The position numbers were made by a program, and so were the translations under genes. Of a stretch of DNA of 64,000 nucleotides, positions 16,563-24,327 are shown piece after piece. Source of the stretch: Saccharothrix sp. S26 (lineage in GTDB: Bacteria; Actinomycetota; Actinomycetes; Mycobacteriales; Pseudonocardiaceae); assembly GCF_021390395.1 (NCBI RefSeq), contig NZ_JAJUWT010000022.1, positions 1-64,000 of the forward strand. Reading direction: 5' to 3'. The notes under the pieces were generated by a model, which saw only the letters and a program-made list of their open reading frames with translations, searched no databases and was not told the DNA's origin. Numbering within the stretch: the first letter of the stretch is position 1; every line of letters starts with the position of its first letter.

Positions 16563-17122
16563 CGGGTGGTCACGCCGAGCTTCGTCATGGCCGACGACAG
16601 GTAGTTGCGCACCGTGCCCGCGGCCAGGTGCGCCTCGCCCGCGATCGTCGCCACCGTGCCGCCCCGCAACGCGTGCCGCAGCACGTCCAGCTCCCGTGCC
16701 GTCAACGGGCACGCGCCCTCGGTCAACGCGGCGGCGGCGATCTCGGAGTCCACGTACCGCCGCCCGGCGTGCACGTCCCGCAGGATCGAGGCGAGCTGGG
16801 CGGCCGGCGTGGTCTTGGGCACGAACCCGCGCACGCCCGCGCTCAACGCCCGCCGCAGCACACCGGGCCGCGCGTGCCGCGTCACGATCACCACCGCCAC
16901 GCCGTCCAGCCCGCGCACCGCCTCGGCCGCGAGCACGCCGTCGCGCCGGGGCATCTCCAGGTCGAACACGGCGATGTCGGGCCGGTGCGCCCGGACGGCC
17001 GCGACCGCCGCGTCACCGTCGCTGGCCTGGGCGACCACCTCGATGTCGTCCTCCAGCTCCAGCAACGCGGCCAACGCGCCCCGGATCAGATCCTCGTCGT
17101 CGGCCAGCACCACGCGGATCAC
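16520..17122 (-). CDS. NarL/LuxR-family response regulator
   Basis: A 200-residue regulator. The receiver domain starts IRVVLADDEDLIRGAL with the acidic pair, phospho-acceptor Asp in VFDLEMPRRDG near residue 55, and the conserved Lys in GFVPKTTPA. The LuxR-type HTH (about 137-195) includes LTARELDVLRHALRGGTVATIAGEAHLAAGTVRNYLSSAMTKLG. GTG 17122 overlaps the histidine kinase stop (GTGA), so kinase and regulator are co-translated. The ABC exporter diverging beyond the kinase is the likely target, as for DesK/DesR-like systems in actinomycetes. Confidence 0.93.
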   Translation of the reverse strand: MIRVVLADDEDLIRGALAALLELEDDIEVVAQASDGDAAVAAVRAHRPDIAVFDLEMPRRDGVLAAEAVRGLDGVAVVIVTRHARPGVLRRALSAGVRGFVPKTTPAAQLASILRDVHAGRRYVDSEIAAAALTEGACPLTARELDVLRHALRGGTVATIAGEAHLAAGTVRNYLSSAMTKLGVTTRYEAARLAWDEGWI

Positions 17123-18249
17123 CGGCCCACCCCGGCCTTCCCTACCAGCTCGAACCCCTCCGGTGGTGTCGGACCGGCCTCGACCCGCCCGCCCACGGTG
17201 GCGAACCGCTCGCGCAACCCGGCCAGCCCCGCGCCCGACTCGCCCTCGAACCCGGCCGGCACGCCGTCGTTGCGCAGCCGCACGCGCACCTGGCCGTCGA
17301 CCACGTCGATCAGCACGTCGCAGCGCCGCGCCCGGCTGTGCCGCAGCACGTTCGTCGTGCCCTCCCGAACCAGCGCCCCGAACAGCGGCTGCAACGGCGG
17401 CGGCACGCCCGCCGCGTCGCCGGAGACGGTGGTCTCGATGCCCGCCGCCCGCAGCACGCCCACGGCGTTGGTGATCTCCGTGCCCAGGCTCGCCCGCCGG
17501 TAGCCCTGCACCACCTCGCGAGTCTCCTTCAACGCCGTGCGCGCCAGCTCCGCCACCTCGCCCGCGTGCCGCCTCGCCAGCTCGTCGTCCCGGCCGATCA
17601 GCCGCTGCGCCAGCTCGCCCTTCAGCGCGATCGCCTGGAGGTGGTGGCCCTGGATGTCGTGCAGGTCCGCGGCGAACCGCAGCCGCTCCTCGGCCACGGC
17701 CAGCGCCTCGGCGGTCCTGCGGGCCTCGTCCTGCCGCACCGCCATGTCCCAGATCCACAGCTGGGCCAGGTCGGCGAACACCAGCACGAAGATCATCAGC
17801 GCGGACATGATCATCGCCAGTCGGGCGTCCTCGCCGCCGGTCAGCCCGCCCACCGCGACCGTGAGCACCGCCATGACGGTCACCACCGGCCACCGGCTGC
17901 GCCGCGGCAGGATCGCGCCGACGTGCGCGATCACCAGGGCCGGCAGCATGGCCCAGGCGGGCAGGAACCCGCCCGTGCCGGTCGTCGCCGCCCACGCCGC
18001 CAGCGCCACCGCGAACGTGGCCGCGTGCTCCCACGGGGAGCCGTCACCCCGGCCCAACCCGACCATGGCCTGCCGCATGTACCGGACGTGCTGGACGGTC
18101 ACGACGGCCACGGCCGCCGCCAGCAGCACCGACCTCGGCACGCCGCGGCCGTTGGCGAACAGGTCGACCACCGTGCCGAGGCAGACGACCACGCCGCCGG
18201 CCACCACGGTCCACCACGTGTAGTGGCGGAGCCTGTTCAGGGGAGTCAC
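17119..18249 (-). CDS. Sensor histidine kinase (HisKA_3 type)
   Basis: A 376-residue membrane kinase. Five to six TM helices fill residues 10-165 (for example WWTVVAGGVVVCLGTVVDLF). The dimerisation and phospho-acceptor helix is RFAADLHDIQGHHLQAIALKGE, with His near 205. An HATPase_c domain follows, with REGTTNVLRHSRA (N box) and GAGLAGLRERFATVGG (G boxes). There is almost no extracytoplasmic loop, so it probably senses a membrane or lipid signal. GTG 18249 leaves about 100 bp to the divergent ABC transporter genes. Confidence 0.9.
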   Translation of the reverse strand: MTPLNRLRHYTWWTVVAGGVVVCLGTVVDLFANGRGVPRSVLLAAAVAVVTVQHVRYMRQAMVGLGRGDGSPWEHAATFAVALAAWAATTGTGGFLPAWAMLPALVIAHVGAILPRRSRWPVVTVMAVLTVAVGGLTGGEDARLAMIMSALMIFVLVFADLAQLWIWDMAVRQDEARRTAEALAVAEERLRFAADLHDIQGHHLQAIALKGELAQRLIGRDDELARRHAGEVAELARTALKETREVVQGYRRASLGTEITNAVGVLRAAGIETTVSGDAAGVPPPLQPLFGALVREGTTNVLRHSRARRCDVLIDVVDGQVRVRLRNDGVPAGFEGESGAGLAGLRERFATVGGRVEAGPTPPEGFELVGKAGVGR

Positions 18250-18349
18250 GCGGTCGAATCTACGAGTCCGGTCGCACGGTTGTCTGCTGACATCTGTCAC
18301 AAGGACCGGTGCGCGCCGGCACTGGGGGACGCGTCCGTCGGGGACCAGC

Positions 18350-19273
18350 ATGGCGGCCATGGGAGAAACGGTGATCGACGTGGCGGACCTCAGGTGCCGC
18401 TACGGTGACTTCGAAGCCGTGCGCGGGGTGGACTTCGAGGTCCGGAGAGGGGAGCTGTTCGCGCTCCTGGGCACCAACGGCGCGGGCAAGACCACGACCA
18501 TGGAGACGCTGGAGGGGCTGCGCGCCCCGTTCGGCGGCACCGTGCGGGTGCTGGGCCTGGACCCGTTCCGCGACCGGGCGGCGTTGCGCCCGCGCACCGG
18601 GATCATGCTCCAGGACAGCGGGTTCCCGGCGGACCTGACCGCGCGCGAGCTGGCGGCGTTGTGGGGTGTCACGAGCGGTCGGCGCGCGACCGAGGACGTG
18701 CTGGAACGGCTGGACCTGGGGCACCGGCGCGACGTGCGGGTCAAGCAGCTGTCCGGGGGCGAACGGCGGCGGCTGGACCTCGCGCTGGCCGTGCTCGGCC
18801 GGCCGGAGCTGCTGTTCCTGGACGAGCCGACGACCGGGCTGGACCCCGAGTCGCGGCAGCGCACGTGGGACGTGGTGCGCGGGCTGCTGGCGGAGGGCAC
18901 GACCGTCGTGCTGACCACGCACTACCTGGAGGAGGCCGAGTCGCTGGCGCACCGGCTGGCGATCCTGCACGAAGGGCTGGTCGCGGTGTCCGGCGCGTTG
19001 GCGGACGTGCTCGCCGCCCAGCCCGCCCGCATCGAGTTCGACCTGCCCGAACCGCTCGACGTGGGCGCGTTGCCCATGTTGTCCGGTGACGTGGTGCACC
19101 GGCCGAGCGGCCGGGTCGAGGTGCGCACCGCCGCGTTGCAGGACGACCTGGGGGTGCTGCTGGCGTGGGCGGGGCGGGAGGGCCTGCGGTTGGGCCGGAT
19201 CCGCGCGCACCACGCGTCGCTGGAGGACGTGTTCCACAACGCCCGCACGGGCCGTGAGGTGGTGGCGGCATGA
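18350..19273 (+). CDS. ABC transporter ATP-binding protein (exporter type)
   Basis: A 307-residue ATPase: Walker A LLGTNGAGKTTTMETLEGL near residue 44, a Q loop in GIMLQDSGFP, signature QLSGGERRRLDLALAVLG, Walker B LLFLDEPTTGLDPESR and switch His in LTTHYLEEAE. The 80-residue C-terminal extension is typical of DrrA/CcmA-like drug or lipid exporters. ATG 18350 or 18359 are both possible; GGGGA precedes the first. It couples to the permease by ATGA and sits divergent to the two-component system that probably controls it. Confidence 0.93.
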   Translation: MAAMGETVIDVADLRCRYGDFEAVRGVDFEVRRGELFALLGTNGAGKTTTMETLEGLRAPFGGTVRVLGLDPFRDRAALRPRTGIMLQDSGFPADLTARELAALWGVTSGRRATEDVLERLDLGHRRDVRVKQLSGGERRRLDLALAVLGRPELLFLDEPTTGLDPESRQRTWDVVRGLLAEGTTVVLTTHYLEEAESLAHRLAILHEGLVAVSGALADVLAAQPARIEFDLPEPLDVGALPMLSGDVVHRPSGRVEVRTAALQDDLGVLLAWAGREGLRLGRIRAHHASLEDVFHNARTGREVVAA

Positions 19274-19959
19274 TCGTCGCACTGGGCTTGGCCGAGCTGA
19301 AGCTCCTGCTGCGCAACCGCACCGCCGCCGCGCTGGCCGTGCTCATGCCGATGGCCGCCGGCCTGTACTTCGCGCTGGCCATGGACGGCGAGCAGACCGG
19401 CTGGACCATGGTGGTGACCCTGCAACTGCTGTTCTCGTTCGGGTTCACCGTGTACGTGACGGTGACGACCGCGTTGACCGCCCGCCGGCAGGACCTCTAC
19501 CTGAAGCGGCTGCGGACGGGCGCGGCGTCCGACGTCGTGGTGCTGACCGGCGTGCTGCTGCCGGTGGTGCTGCTCGGGCTCGCGCAGGCGCTCGTGCTGA
19601 CGGGCATCAGCGTGGTGGCGGGCGCGCCGATGCCGGCGCGGCCGGAGCTCGTGGTCGCCGCGCTGGTCGGCGGCCTGGCGCTGAGCTGCGCGGCGGGCGT
19701 GTTCACCAGCGGCGTCACCGGCACCGCCGAACTCGCCCAGATCACCACCGCGCCGTTCTTCTTCGCGCTGGTCGCCGGCGGCCTGGTCGGGTCGAGCGGC
19801 GCGGTGGACCTGCCGGTGTTCCTCGTGCCCGGCACCGGCCTGGGCACGCTGGTCGCCGCCGCGTGGGGCGGCCCGACCGACCAGGTCGGCCCGGCCGCCC
19901 TGTCCTTGGCGCTGTGGGCGATCGCCGCCACCGCCCTGGCCACCCGGTTCTTCCGCTGA
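19270..19959 (+). CDS. ABC-2-type transporter permease
   Basis: A 229-residue integral membrane protein with about six TM helices: one near RTAAALAVLMPMAAGLYFALA, one from TMVVTLQLLFSFGFTVYVTV, then three to four more to the C-terminus ending in ALWAIAATALATRFF. The cytoplasmic RRQDLYLKRLRTGA loop is the coupling segment seen in ABC-2 permeases. Its ATG overlaps the ATPase stop, so the two form one exporter; the substrate is unknown. Confidence 0.88.
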   Translation: MIVALGLAELKLLLRNRTAAALAVLMPMAAGLYFALAMDGEQTGWTMVVTLQLLFSFGFTVYVTVTTALTARRQDLYLKRLRTGAASDVVVLTGVLLPVVLLGLAQALVLTGISVVAGAPMPARPELVVAALVGGLALSCAAGVFTSGVTGTAELAQITTAPFFFALVAGGLVGSSGAVDLPVFLVPGTGLGTLVAAAWGGPTDQVGPAALSLALWAIAATALATRFFR

Positions 19960-19981
19960 GACCCGCGCGGCTGAGCCGCGG

Positions 19982-20455
19982 TCAGCCGGTGGGGGAGAAG
20001 TCCGCGCTCCGGACGTACTCCATCGCCTCGGCGAACGCGGGGTCGGCCACCCGGGCGGTCAACTCGTCCGGGGTCGGCTCCGCGACGCGCTGGTGCACCC
20101 ACCACAGGTTGCCGAACGGGTCGCGCACGCGGCTGACCCGGTCGCCCCAGAACAGCTCGGTCGGCTCGGTCACGACGACCGAACCGCGCGCCACGGCCCG
20201 GCGCAGCACCTCGGCGTCGTCGGCGACGTAGAGCCGCAGGAACGCGGGCGTGGCCGGCCAACCCGGCCGGTCGAACATCATCACCACCGAGTCGCCGACG
20301 CGGACCTCGGCGTGGCCGATCAGCCCGTCGGCCTCGACGCGGCCCAGCTCGACGCCGTCGAGGACGTCGACGACGAAGTCGATCAGCTCGGCGGTGCGGC
20401 CGGCGGTGATGATCCACGGTGTGACGGTGTGGTAGCCGTCGGGCACGACGTTCAC
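19982..20455 (-). CDS. VOC superfamily (glyoxalase/bleomycin resistance-like) protein
   Basis: A 157-residue protein of PhnB/YdcJ-like VOC type: TVTPWIITAGRTAELIDFVVDVLDGVELGRVE opens the first beta-alpha-beta unit, HAEVRVGDSVVMMFDRPGWPATPAFLRLYVADDAEVLRRAV follows, and DPFGNLWWVHQRV closes the metal-site repeat. A 30-residue C-terminal extension resembles other actinomycete members. GTG 20455 is chosen because GAGGAG lies upstream; the longer frame begins at 20497. Substrate is unknown. Confidence 0.85.
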   Translation of the reverse strand: MNVVPDGYHTVTPWIITAGRTAELIDFVVDVLDGVELGRVEADGLIGHAEVRVGDSVVMMFDRPGWPATPAFLRLYVADDAEVLRRAVARGSVVVTEPTELFWGDRVSRVRDPFGNLWWVHQRVAEPTPDELTARVADPAFAEAMEYVRSADFSPTG

Positions 20456-20537
20456 GGGTTCGTCTCCTCGTCCGGTGGGGGCGGTCGCGTCCGCCACCGA
20501 CGACGGTAGAGACGATGTAGGTCAGGTCCGGTCCTAC

Positions 20538-20900
20538 TCAGGCGGCGGGATCTCCAGCCCGGGCCGCCCGCCGACCACCGGCGGGCCGCGTCCTCAGGGC
20601 CGGCGCCGACAGACACCGGTCCTTCTCGGCGGCCACGTCCGGGCCCAGGTCCTGCCAGTAGCCGAGCGTGCGCGACCTCCGCACGGTGCTCGGCGGGGTC
20701 GTGCGCGTACCCGCCGACCAGCTCGCGGACCCGGTCGACGGTCTCGGCGACGTGCCGCTCGGGCACCCGCACCGACACCTGCCACAGCCCGTGGCCCCGG
20801 CCCGCCGGCAGCGGCCACGGCGAGCAGCTCCACCCGCGACCGGTGGGGCCCGCCGACCACCCGTGCCGTGATCGTCAGCGCCGCGAAGTCGGGTGGTCGC
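20538..20900 (-). pseudogene. Frameshifted gene remnant of unknown family
   Basis: Minus-strand coding signal moves through three frames. First comes DFAALTITARVVGGPHRSRVELLAVAA (spanning about 20890-20810), then HGLWQVSVRVPERHVAETVDRVRELVGGYAHDP (about 20795-20695), then TLGYWQDLGPDVAAEKDRC (about 20675-20615), before a stop at 20538. Read in order these resemble one protein with two frameshifts. I do not recognise the family. Either the gene is decayed or the assembly has two indels. Confidence 0.4.
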
Positions 20901-21031
20901 GCCGGGGCGCACCAACGTGCTGGACCGCTTGGCCCCCGCCCCGGGCGACACCCCTTGCCCGCCGAGCGGTCGCGGACCTCGTGCGCCGGGTGTTCGGGCT
21001 GCCGGACGGGCGCGTGAAGGGCAGCGGCTGA
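20893..21031 (+). pseudogene. Short gene remnant with one frameshift
   Basis: GTG 20893 opens VAPGRTNVLDRLAPAPGDTP. After a shift of frame the sequence continues as LARRAVADLVRRVFGLPDGRVKGSG and stops at 21031. The Ala/Arg/Leu-rich helical end looks coding, but the family is unknown. With the overlapping minus-strand remnant it makes 20.5-21.05 kb a zone of decayed sequence between the VOC gene and the UDP-glucose dehydrogenase gene. Confidence 0.25.
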
Positions 21032-21068
21032 CGAGCAGTCGCCTGGGTCGGGGCGGGTGGCCGCGCGG

Positions 21069-22352
21069 TCACCTCGCGGCGGTCGGGCGGCCCAGGGACA
21101 CCAGGTGGAAGCCTGCCTCCGTCACCTTCTCCACCGGCAGCAGGTTGCGCGTGTCCACGATGACCGGGCGGGTCATCGTGGCGGCCAGGTGAGGCCAGTC
21201 CAGCTCGGCGAACTCCGGCCACTCGGTCAGCACCACCAGGCCGTCCGCGCTGTCCGCCACCGCCTCGGCCGACTCGCGCACCCGCACCGGGCCGCAGTCC
21301 GCCGAGACGCACGGGTCGTAGCCGGTCAGCCGCGCGCCCTCCTCCGCCAGCAGCGAGGCCACCGCCAGCGCGGGCGAGTCGCGCAGGTCGTCGGTGCCCG
21401 CCTTGAACGTCAGCCCGAGCAGCCCGAGCCGCACCCCGTCCAACCGGCCGCCCACCGCGTCACGCACCAGCCCGACCACGCGGCGCGCCTGGTGGCCGTT
21501 CGTGCCGATCGTCGCGCGCAGCAACGGGAAGTCGACGCGCGCGTCCTCCGCCGTGGACAGCAACGCCCTGGTGTCCTTGGGGAAGCAGGAGCCGCCCCAA
21601 CCGGGCCCCGGCTCCAGGAACGCCGCCCCGATGCGGTCGTCCAGCCGCATCCCCTCGGTGACGTCGCCGATGTCCGCGCCGACCCGCTCGCACAGCTCGG
21701 CCAGGCTGTTGACGTACGACAGCTTCATCGCCAGGAAGCAGTTGCTGGCGTACTTCACCAGCTCCGCGCTCGCACTGCCGGTGACCAGCGCCGGTGCGCC
21801 CGTGCCCGCGTACAGCGCGACCACCCGGCGGGCCGCCTCCTCGGCCTCCGCGCCGACCACGACCCGTTGCGGCCGCAGGAAGTCGTCGACCGCGTGCCCC
21901 TCGCGCAGGAACTCCGGGTTGGACACCACCTGCACGTCCGACCGGCCCACCAGCTGCGCGACCAGCTCGGCCGTGCCGGCGGGCACCGTCGACTTGATCA
22001 CCAGCACGCAGCCGGGCCGCACCGCGTCCCGCGCCTCCAGCAACACCGCGTGCACCGCGGACAGGTCGGCCGCCCCGTCCTCGCCGGTCGGCGTCGGCAC
22101 GCACAGGAACACGAAGTCCACATCGGACAGCGCCTCCGCGTTGCCCAGCACGAACCGCAACCGCCGGTCCCGCAAGCCCTCCGCGACCAGCTCGGCCAGT
22201 CCCGGCTCGTGCGCGCCGATCTCGGCCCGGCTCAAGGCCGACACCTTCCCCTCGTCCACGTCCGCGCACACCACGGTGTGCCCGAGCCGCGCGAAGCAGG
22301 CCGCGGTGGTCAACCCGACATAGCCCGCGCCGATGACGCCGATCCTGGCCAC
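21069..22352 (-). CDS. UDP-glucose 6-dehydrogenase
   Basis: A 427-residue UGD family enzyme. The N-terminal Rossmann loop is GVIGAGYVGLTTAACFARLGH, then FLCVPTP, STVPAGTA and SNPEFLREGHAVDDFLRPQRVVVG, the catalytic WGGSCFPKDTRAL with the cysteine near residue 258, and the C-terminal GLTFKAGTDDLRDSPA NAD/UDP-binding domain. It oxidises UDP-glucose twice to UDP-glucuronate. GTG 22352 follows GGGAGG and lies inside the end of the GT9 gene (43-nt overlap). It is the last gene of a five-gene minus-strand operon whose first gene is a UDP-glucuronate decarboxylase-like epimerase, so together they could make UDP-xylose. Confidence 0.93.
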   Translation of the reverse strand: MARIGVIGAGYVGLTTAACFARLGHTVVCADVDEGKVSALSRAEIGAHEPGLAELVAEGLRDRRLRFVLGNAEALSDVDFVFLCVPTPTGEDGAADLSAVHAVLLEARDAVRPGCVLVIKSTVPAGTAELVAQLVGRSDVQVVSNPEFLREGHAVDDFLRPQRVVVGAEAEEAARRVVALYAGTGAPALVTGSASAELVKYASNCFLAMKLSYVNSLAELCERVGADIGDVTEGMRLDDRIGAAFLEPGPGWGGSCFPKDTRALLSTAEDARVDFPLLRATIGTNGHQARRVVGLVRDAVGGRLDGVRLGLLGLTFKAGTDDLRDSPALAVASLLAEEGARLTGYDPCVSADCGPVRVRESAEAVADSADGLVVLTEWPEFAELDWPHLAATMTRPVIVDTRNLLPVEKVTEAGFHLVSLGRPTAAR

Positions 22353-23200
22353 GGTCCACCTCCCAGTAGCGATCGCGCGGCGTCCAGCACCTCGTCTGCG
22401 GTGATCCCGAGCAGCCCCGGGTCGGGTCGGTCGGCGAACGTGTCGCCGGTCGTCCCGCGCCAGAGCACCCGGTGCGGCCCGGACCTCGGTCCCCACTCGG
22501 CGGGGGACACGGGCCCGAACAACACCACGGACGGCGTGCGGTAGGCGGTGGCGACGTGCGCCACGCCGGTGTCGCCGCAGATGACGAGTCGTGCGCCGGC
22601 CACGAGGTCCAGCAGCCCGGCCAGGTCGCCCGTGCGGGTGCGCCCCTGCGCCACCTCGCGCACCAAGGGCTCCTCGGCGGGGCTGCCGGTCACCACCACG
22701 TCCGGTCCCAGCGCCCGCGCCACCGCCGCGAACCGGTCCGCCGGCCAGCGACGCGCGCCGTGGCTGGCACCGGGGTGCACCACGATCTCGCCGTTGCGCG
22801 GCACCGGGGGCAGGTGCAGGTCGTCCGGGTCGCACGCGATGCCGAACTGCGCCAGCAGCCGGCACCACCGCAGCACCTCGTGCTGGTGCGCGGGCCACGG
22901 CACGTGCACGCCGTGCGTGATCAGCCGGGCGGGGTGCGTGGCGCGCAGCAGCTCGGTGCTCTGCGGCCCGCACCCGTGCAGGTTGACCGCGAGGTCCGGG
23001 GAGTCGAAGTCGATCGGCACGAGCCCCTCGGTGGGCAGCAGCCGGTCGACGGCGTCGATCCGGGCCACCGCGTCGGCCAGCCACGCGGGCGCGGCCAGGG
23101 TGATCTCGGCGTCCGGGTGCGCGCGGCGCAACCCGCGCAGCGCGGGCACGGCCGTCAGCAGGTCGCCGAGGCCGAGCGCGCGCAACACCAGGATCCTCAC
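22310..23200 (-). CDS. Glycosyltransferase family 9 (second heptosyltransferase-like)
   Basis: A 296-residue GT9 enzyme. It starts RILVLRALGLGDLLTAVPALRGLRRAHP, the canonical GT9 N-terminus with the catalytic acidic Asp. It continues with IVVHPGASHGARRWP, VVTGSPAEE and the donor site ICGDTGVAHVATAYRTPSVVLFGPV. Family members move heptose from NDP-heptose, so this enzyme may use the product of the HldE pathway encoded 15 kb away. GTG 23200 overlaps the GT2 stop (GTGA). Unlike the GT9 protein at 1310 it keeps the standard LGDLL motif. Confidence 0.92.
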   Translation of the reverse strand: MRILVLRALGLGDLLTAVPALRGLRRAHPDAEITLAAPAWLADAVARIDAVDRLLPTEGLVPIDFDSPDLAVNLHGCGPQSTELLRATHPARLITHGVHVPWPAHQHEVLRWCRLLAQFGIACDPDDLHLPPVPRNGEIVVHPGASHGARRWPADRFAAVARALGPDVVVTGSPAEEPLVREVAQGRTRTGDLAGLLDLVAGARLVICGDTGVAHVATAYRTPSVVLFGPVSPAEWGPRSGPHRVLWRGTTGDTFADRPDPGLLGITADEVLDAARSLLGGGPWPGSASSARAMSG

Positions 23201-24327
23201 GACCGCACCACCCCCGACCCGCCGCGGGACCGGCCCGCCGAAGACCCGTCGCCGCGGGTGCGCAGCCGGTCCAGCGCGTCCGCCACCGACCCGACCCGGC
23301 GGCGCGGCCGTCCCGGCTCCGTCACGTCCGAGCGGCGCGGCCGTCCCGCCGTCGTCGCATCCGGACGACGCCCTGCCACCGGCACGGCCCGGTGGCGGAT
23401 CTCGCCGCGCAACCGGTGCGCGCACGCGGCGGGCGGGATGGCGACGCTCGTCACCACCATCTTCAGCACCTCGTCGCGGGTGCGCGGCCCGGGCGCGATG
23501 CGCTGCGCGGCGAACCAGCCGGTCAACCCGGCCCACGCGCCACCGAACGCCAAGGCGGCCTTCCGCCACCCGAGAAGTCCGCAAAGGGCCGCGACCGCCC
23601 CCGACGCCGTGGTGGCCGCGTGCCACGGCAACCGCCCGGGTACGCCACCGAGCCGCTCACGCCACTGCGGACCCAACAGCCGACGCACCAACGCGTCGTC
23701 GGCGTTGCCGCGCTGCTGCTTCAGGCTGGCGAAGAACCCAGCCTCGCGCACCGGGTGCGTGGTCACGCGGTCGCCGTTGACGATCCGGTACCCGTGCGCC
23801 TGCACCCGCAACGCCAGCTCGGCGTCCTCCCGGTACGCGCGGGGGAAGCGCTCGTCGAACCCGCCCGCGTGCACCAGCGCCGCCCGCCGGTAGGCCATGT
23901 CCGCGGTGATCCACCGCGCGTCCGCCAGCCCCGCCGTGCCGCGCTCCCAGTCGGTCGGCCTGCGGTCGGGCGGCAGCGGCACGACGATCCGCGCCTGCGA
24001 CGCGCCCACGTCCAGCCCCAGCTTCGCCAGGTCCGCCGTCAACCGCTGCTTCCAGTCGTGCGGCGGCACCACGTCGTCGTCCAGGAACGCGACCCACTCG
24101 CAGCACGCGGCACGCCACCCGGCGTTGCGCGCGGCGGCCGGTCCGCGCCCACCGGTGCGCAGCACGCGCGCCGAGTGCGTCGCCGGCAGCGGTCCGGGCT
24201 CGGGCCGGTCGTCCACCACGATGATCTCGCGCGGCGGCGGCCCCACGCCGTGCTCCAACGCCTCCAGCACGACCCGCAGGCTGTCCCGGCCGACGGTGGG
24301 GACCACCACCGCGTAGTCGACGCTCAT
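23197..24327 (-). CDS. Glycosyltransferase family 2 with C-terminal membrane segments
   Basis: A 376-residue GT-A enzyme. YAVVVPTVGRDSLRVVLEAL and VVDDRPEP start the nucleotide-binding half; the metal-binding FLDDDVVPPHDW motif lies near residue 97, and the catalytic base region FPRAYREDAELALRV near 195. Two hydrophobic stretches (around ASGAVAALCGLL and ALAFGGAWAGLTGWF) may tether it to the membrane, followed by a basic tail. The ATG overlaps the carbamoyltransferase stop (ATGA). Donor and acceptor are unknown. Confidence 0.88.
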   Translation of the reverse strand: MSVDYAVVVPTVGRDSLRVVLEALEHGVGPPPREIIVVDDRPEPGPLPATHSARVLRTGGRGPAAARNAGWRAACCEWVAFLDDDVVPPHDWKQRLTADLAKLGLDVGASQARIVVPLPPDRRPTDWERGTAGLADARWITADMAYRRAALVHAGGFDERFPRAYREDAELALRVQAHGYRIVNGDRVTTHPVREAGFFASLKQQRGNADDALVRRLLGPQWRERLGGVPGRLPWHAATTASGAVAALCGLLGWRKAALAFGGAWAGLTGWFAAQRIAPGPRTRDEVLKMVVTSVAIPPAACAHRLRGEIRHRAVPVAGRRPDATTAGRPRRSDVTEPGRPRRRVGSVADALDRLRTRGDGSSAGRSRGGSGVVRS

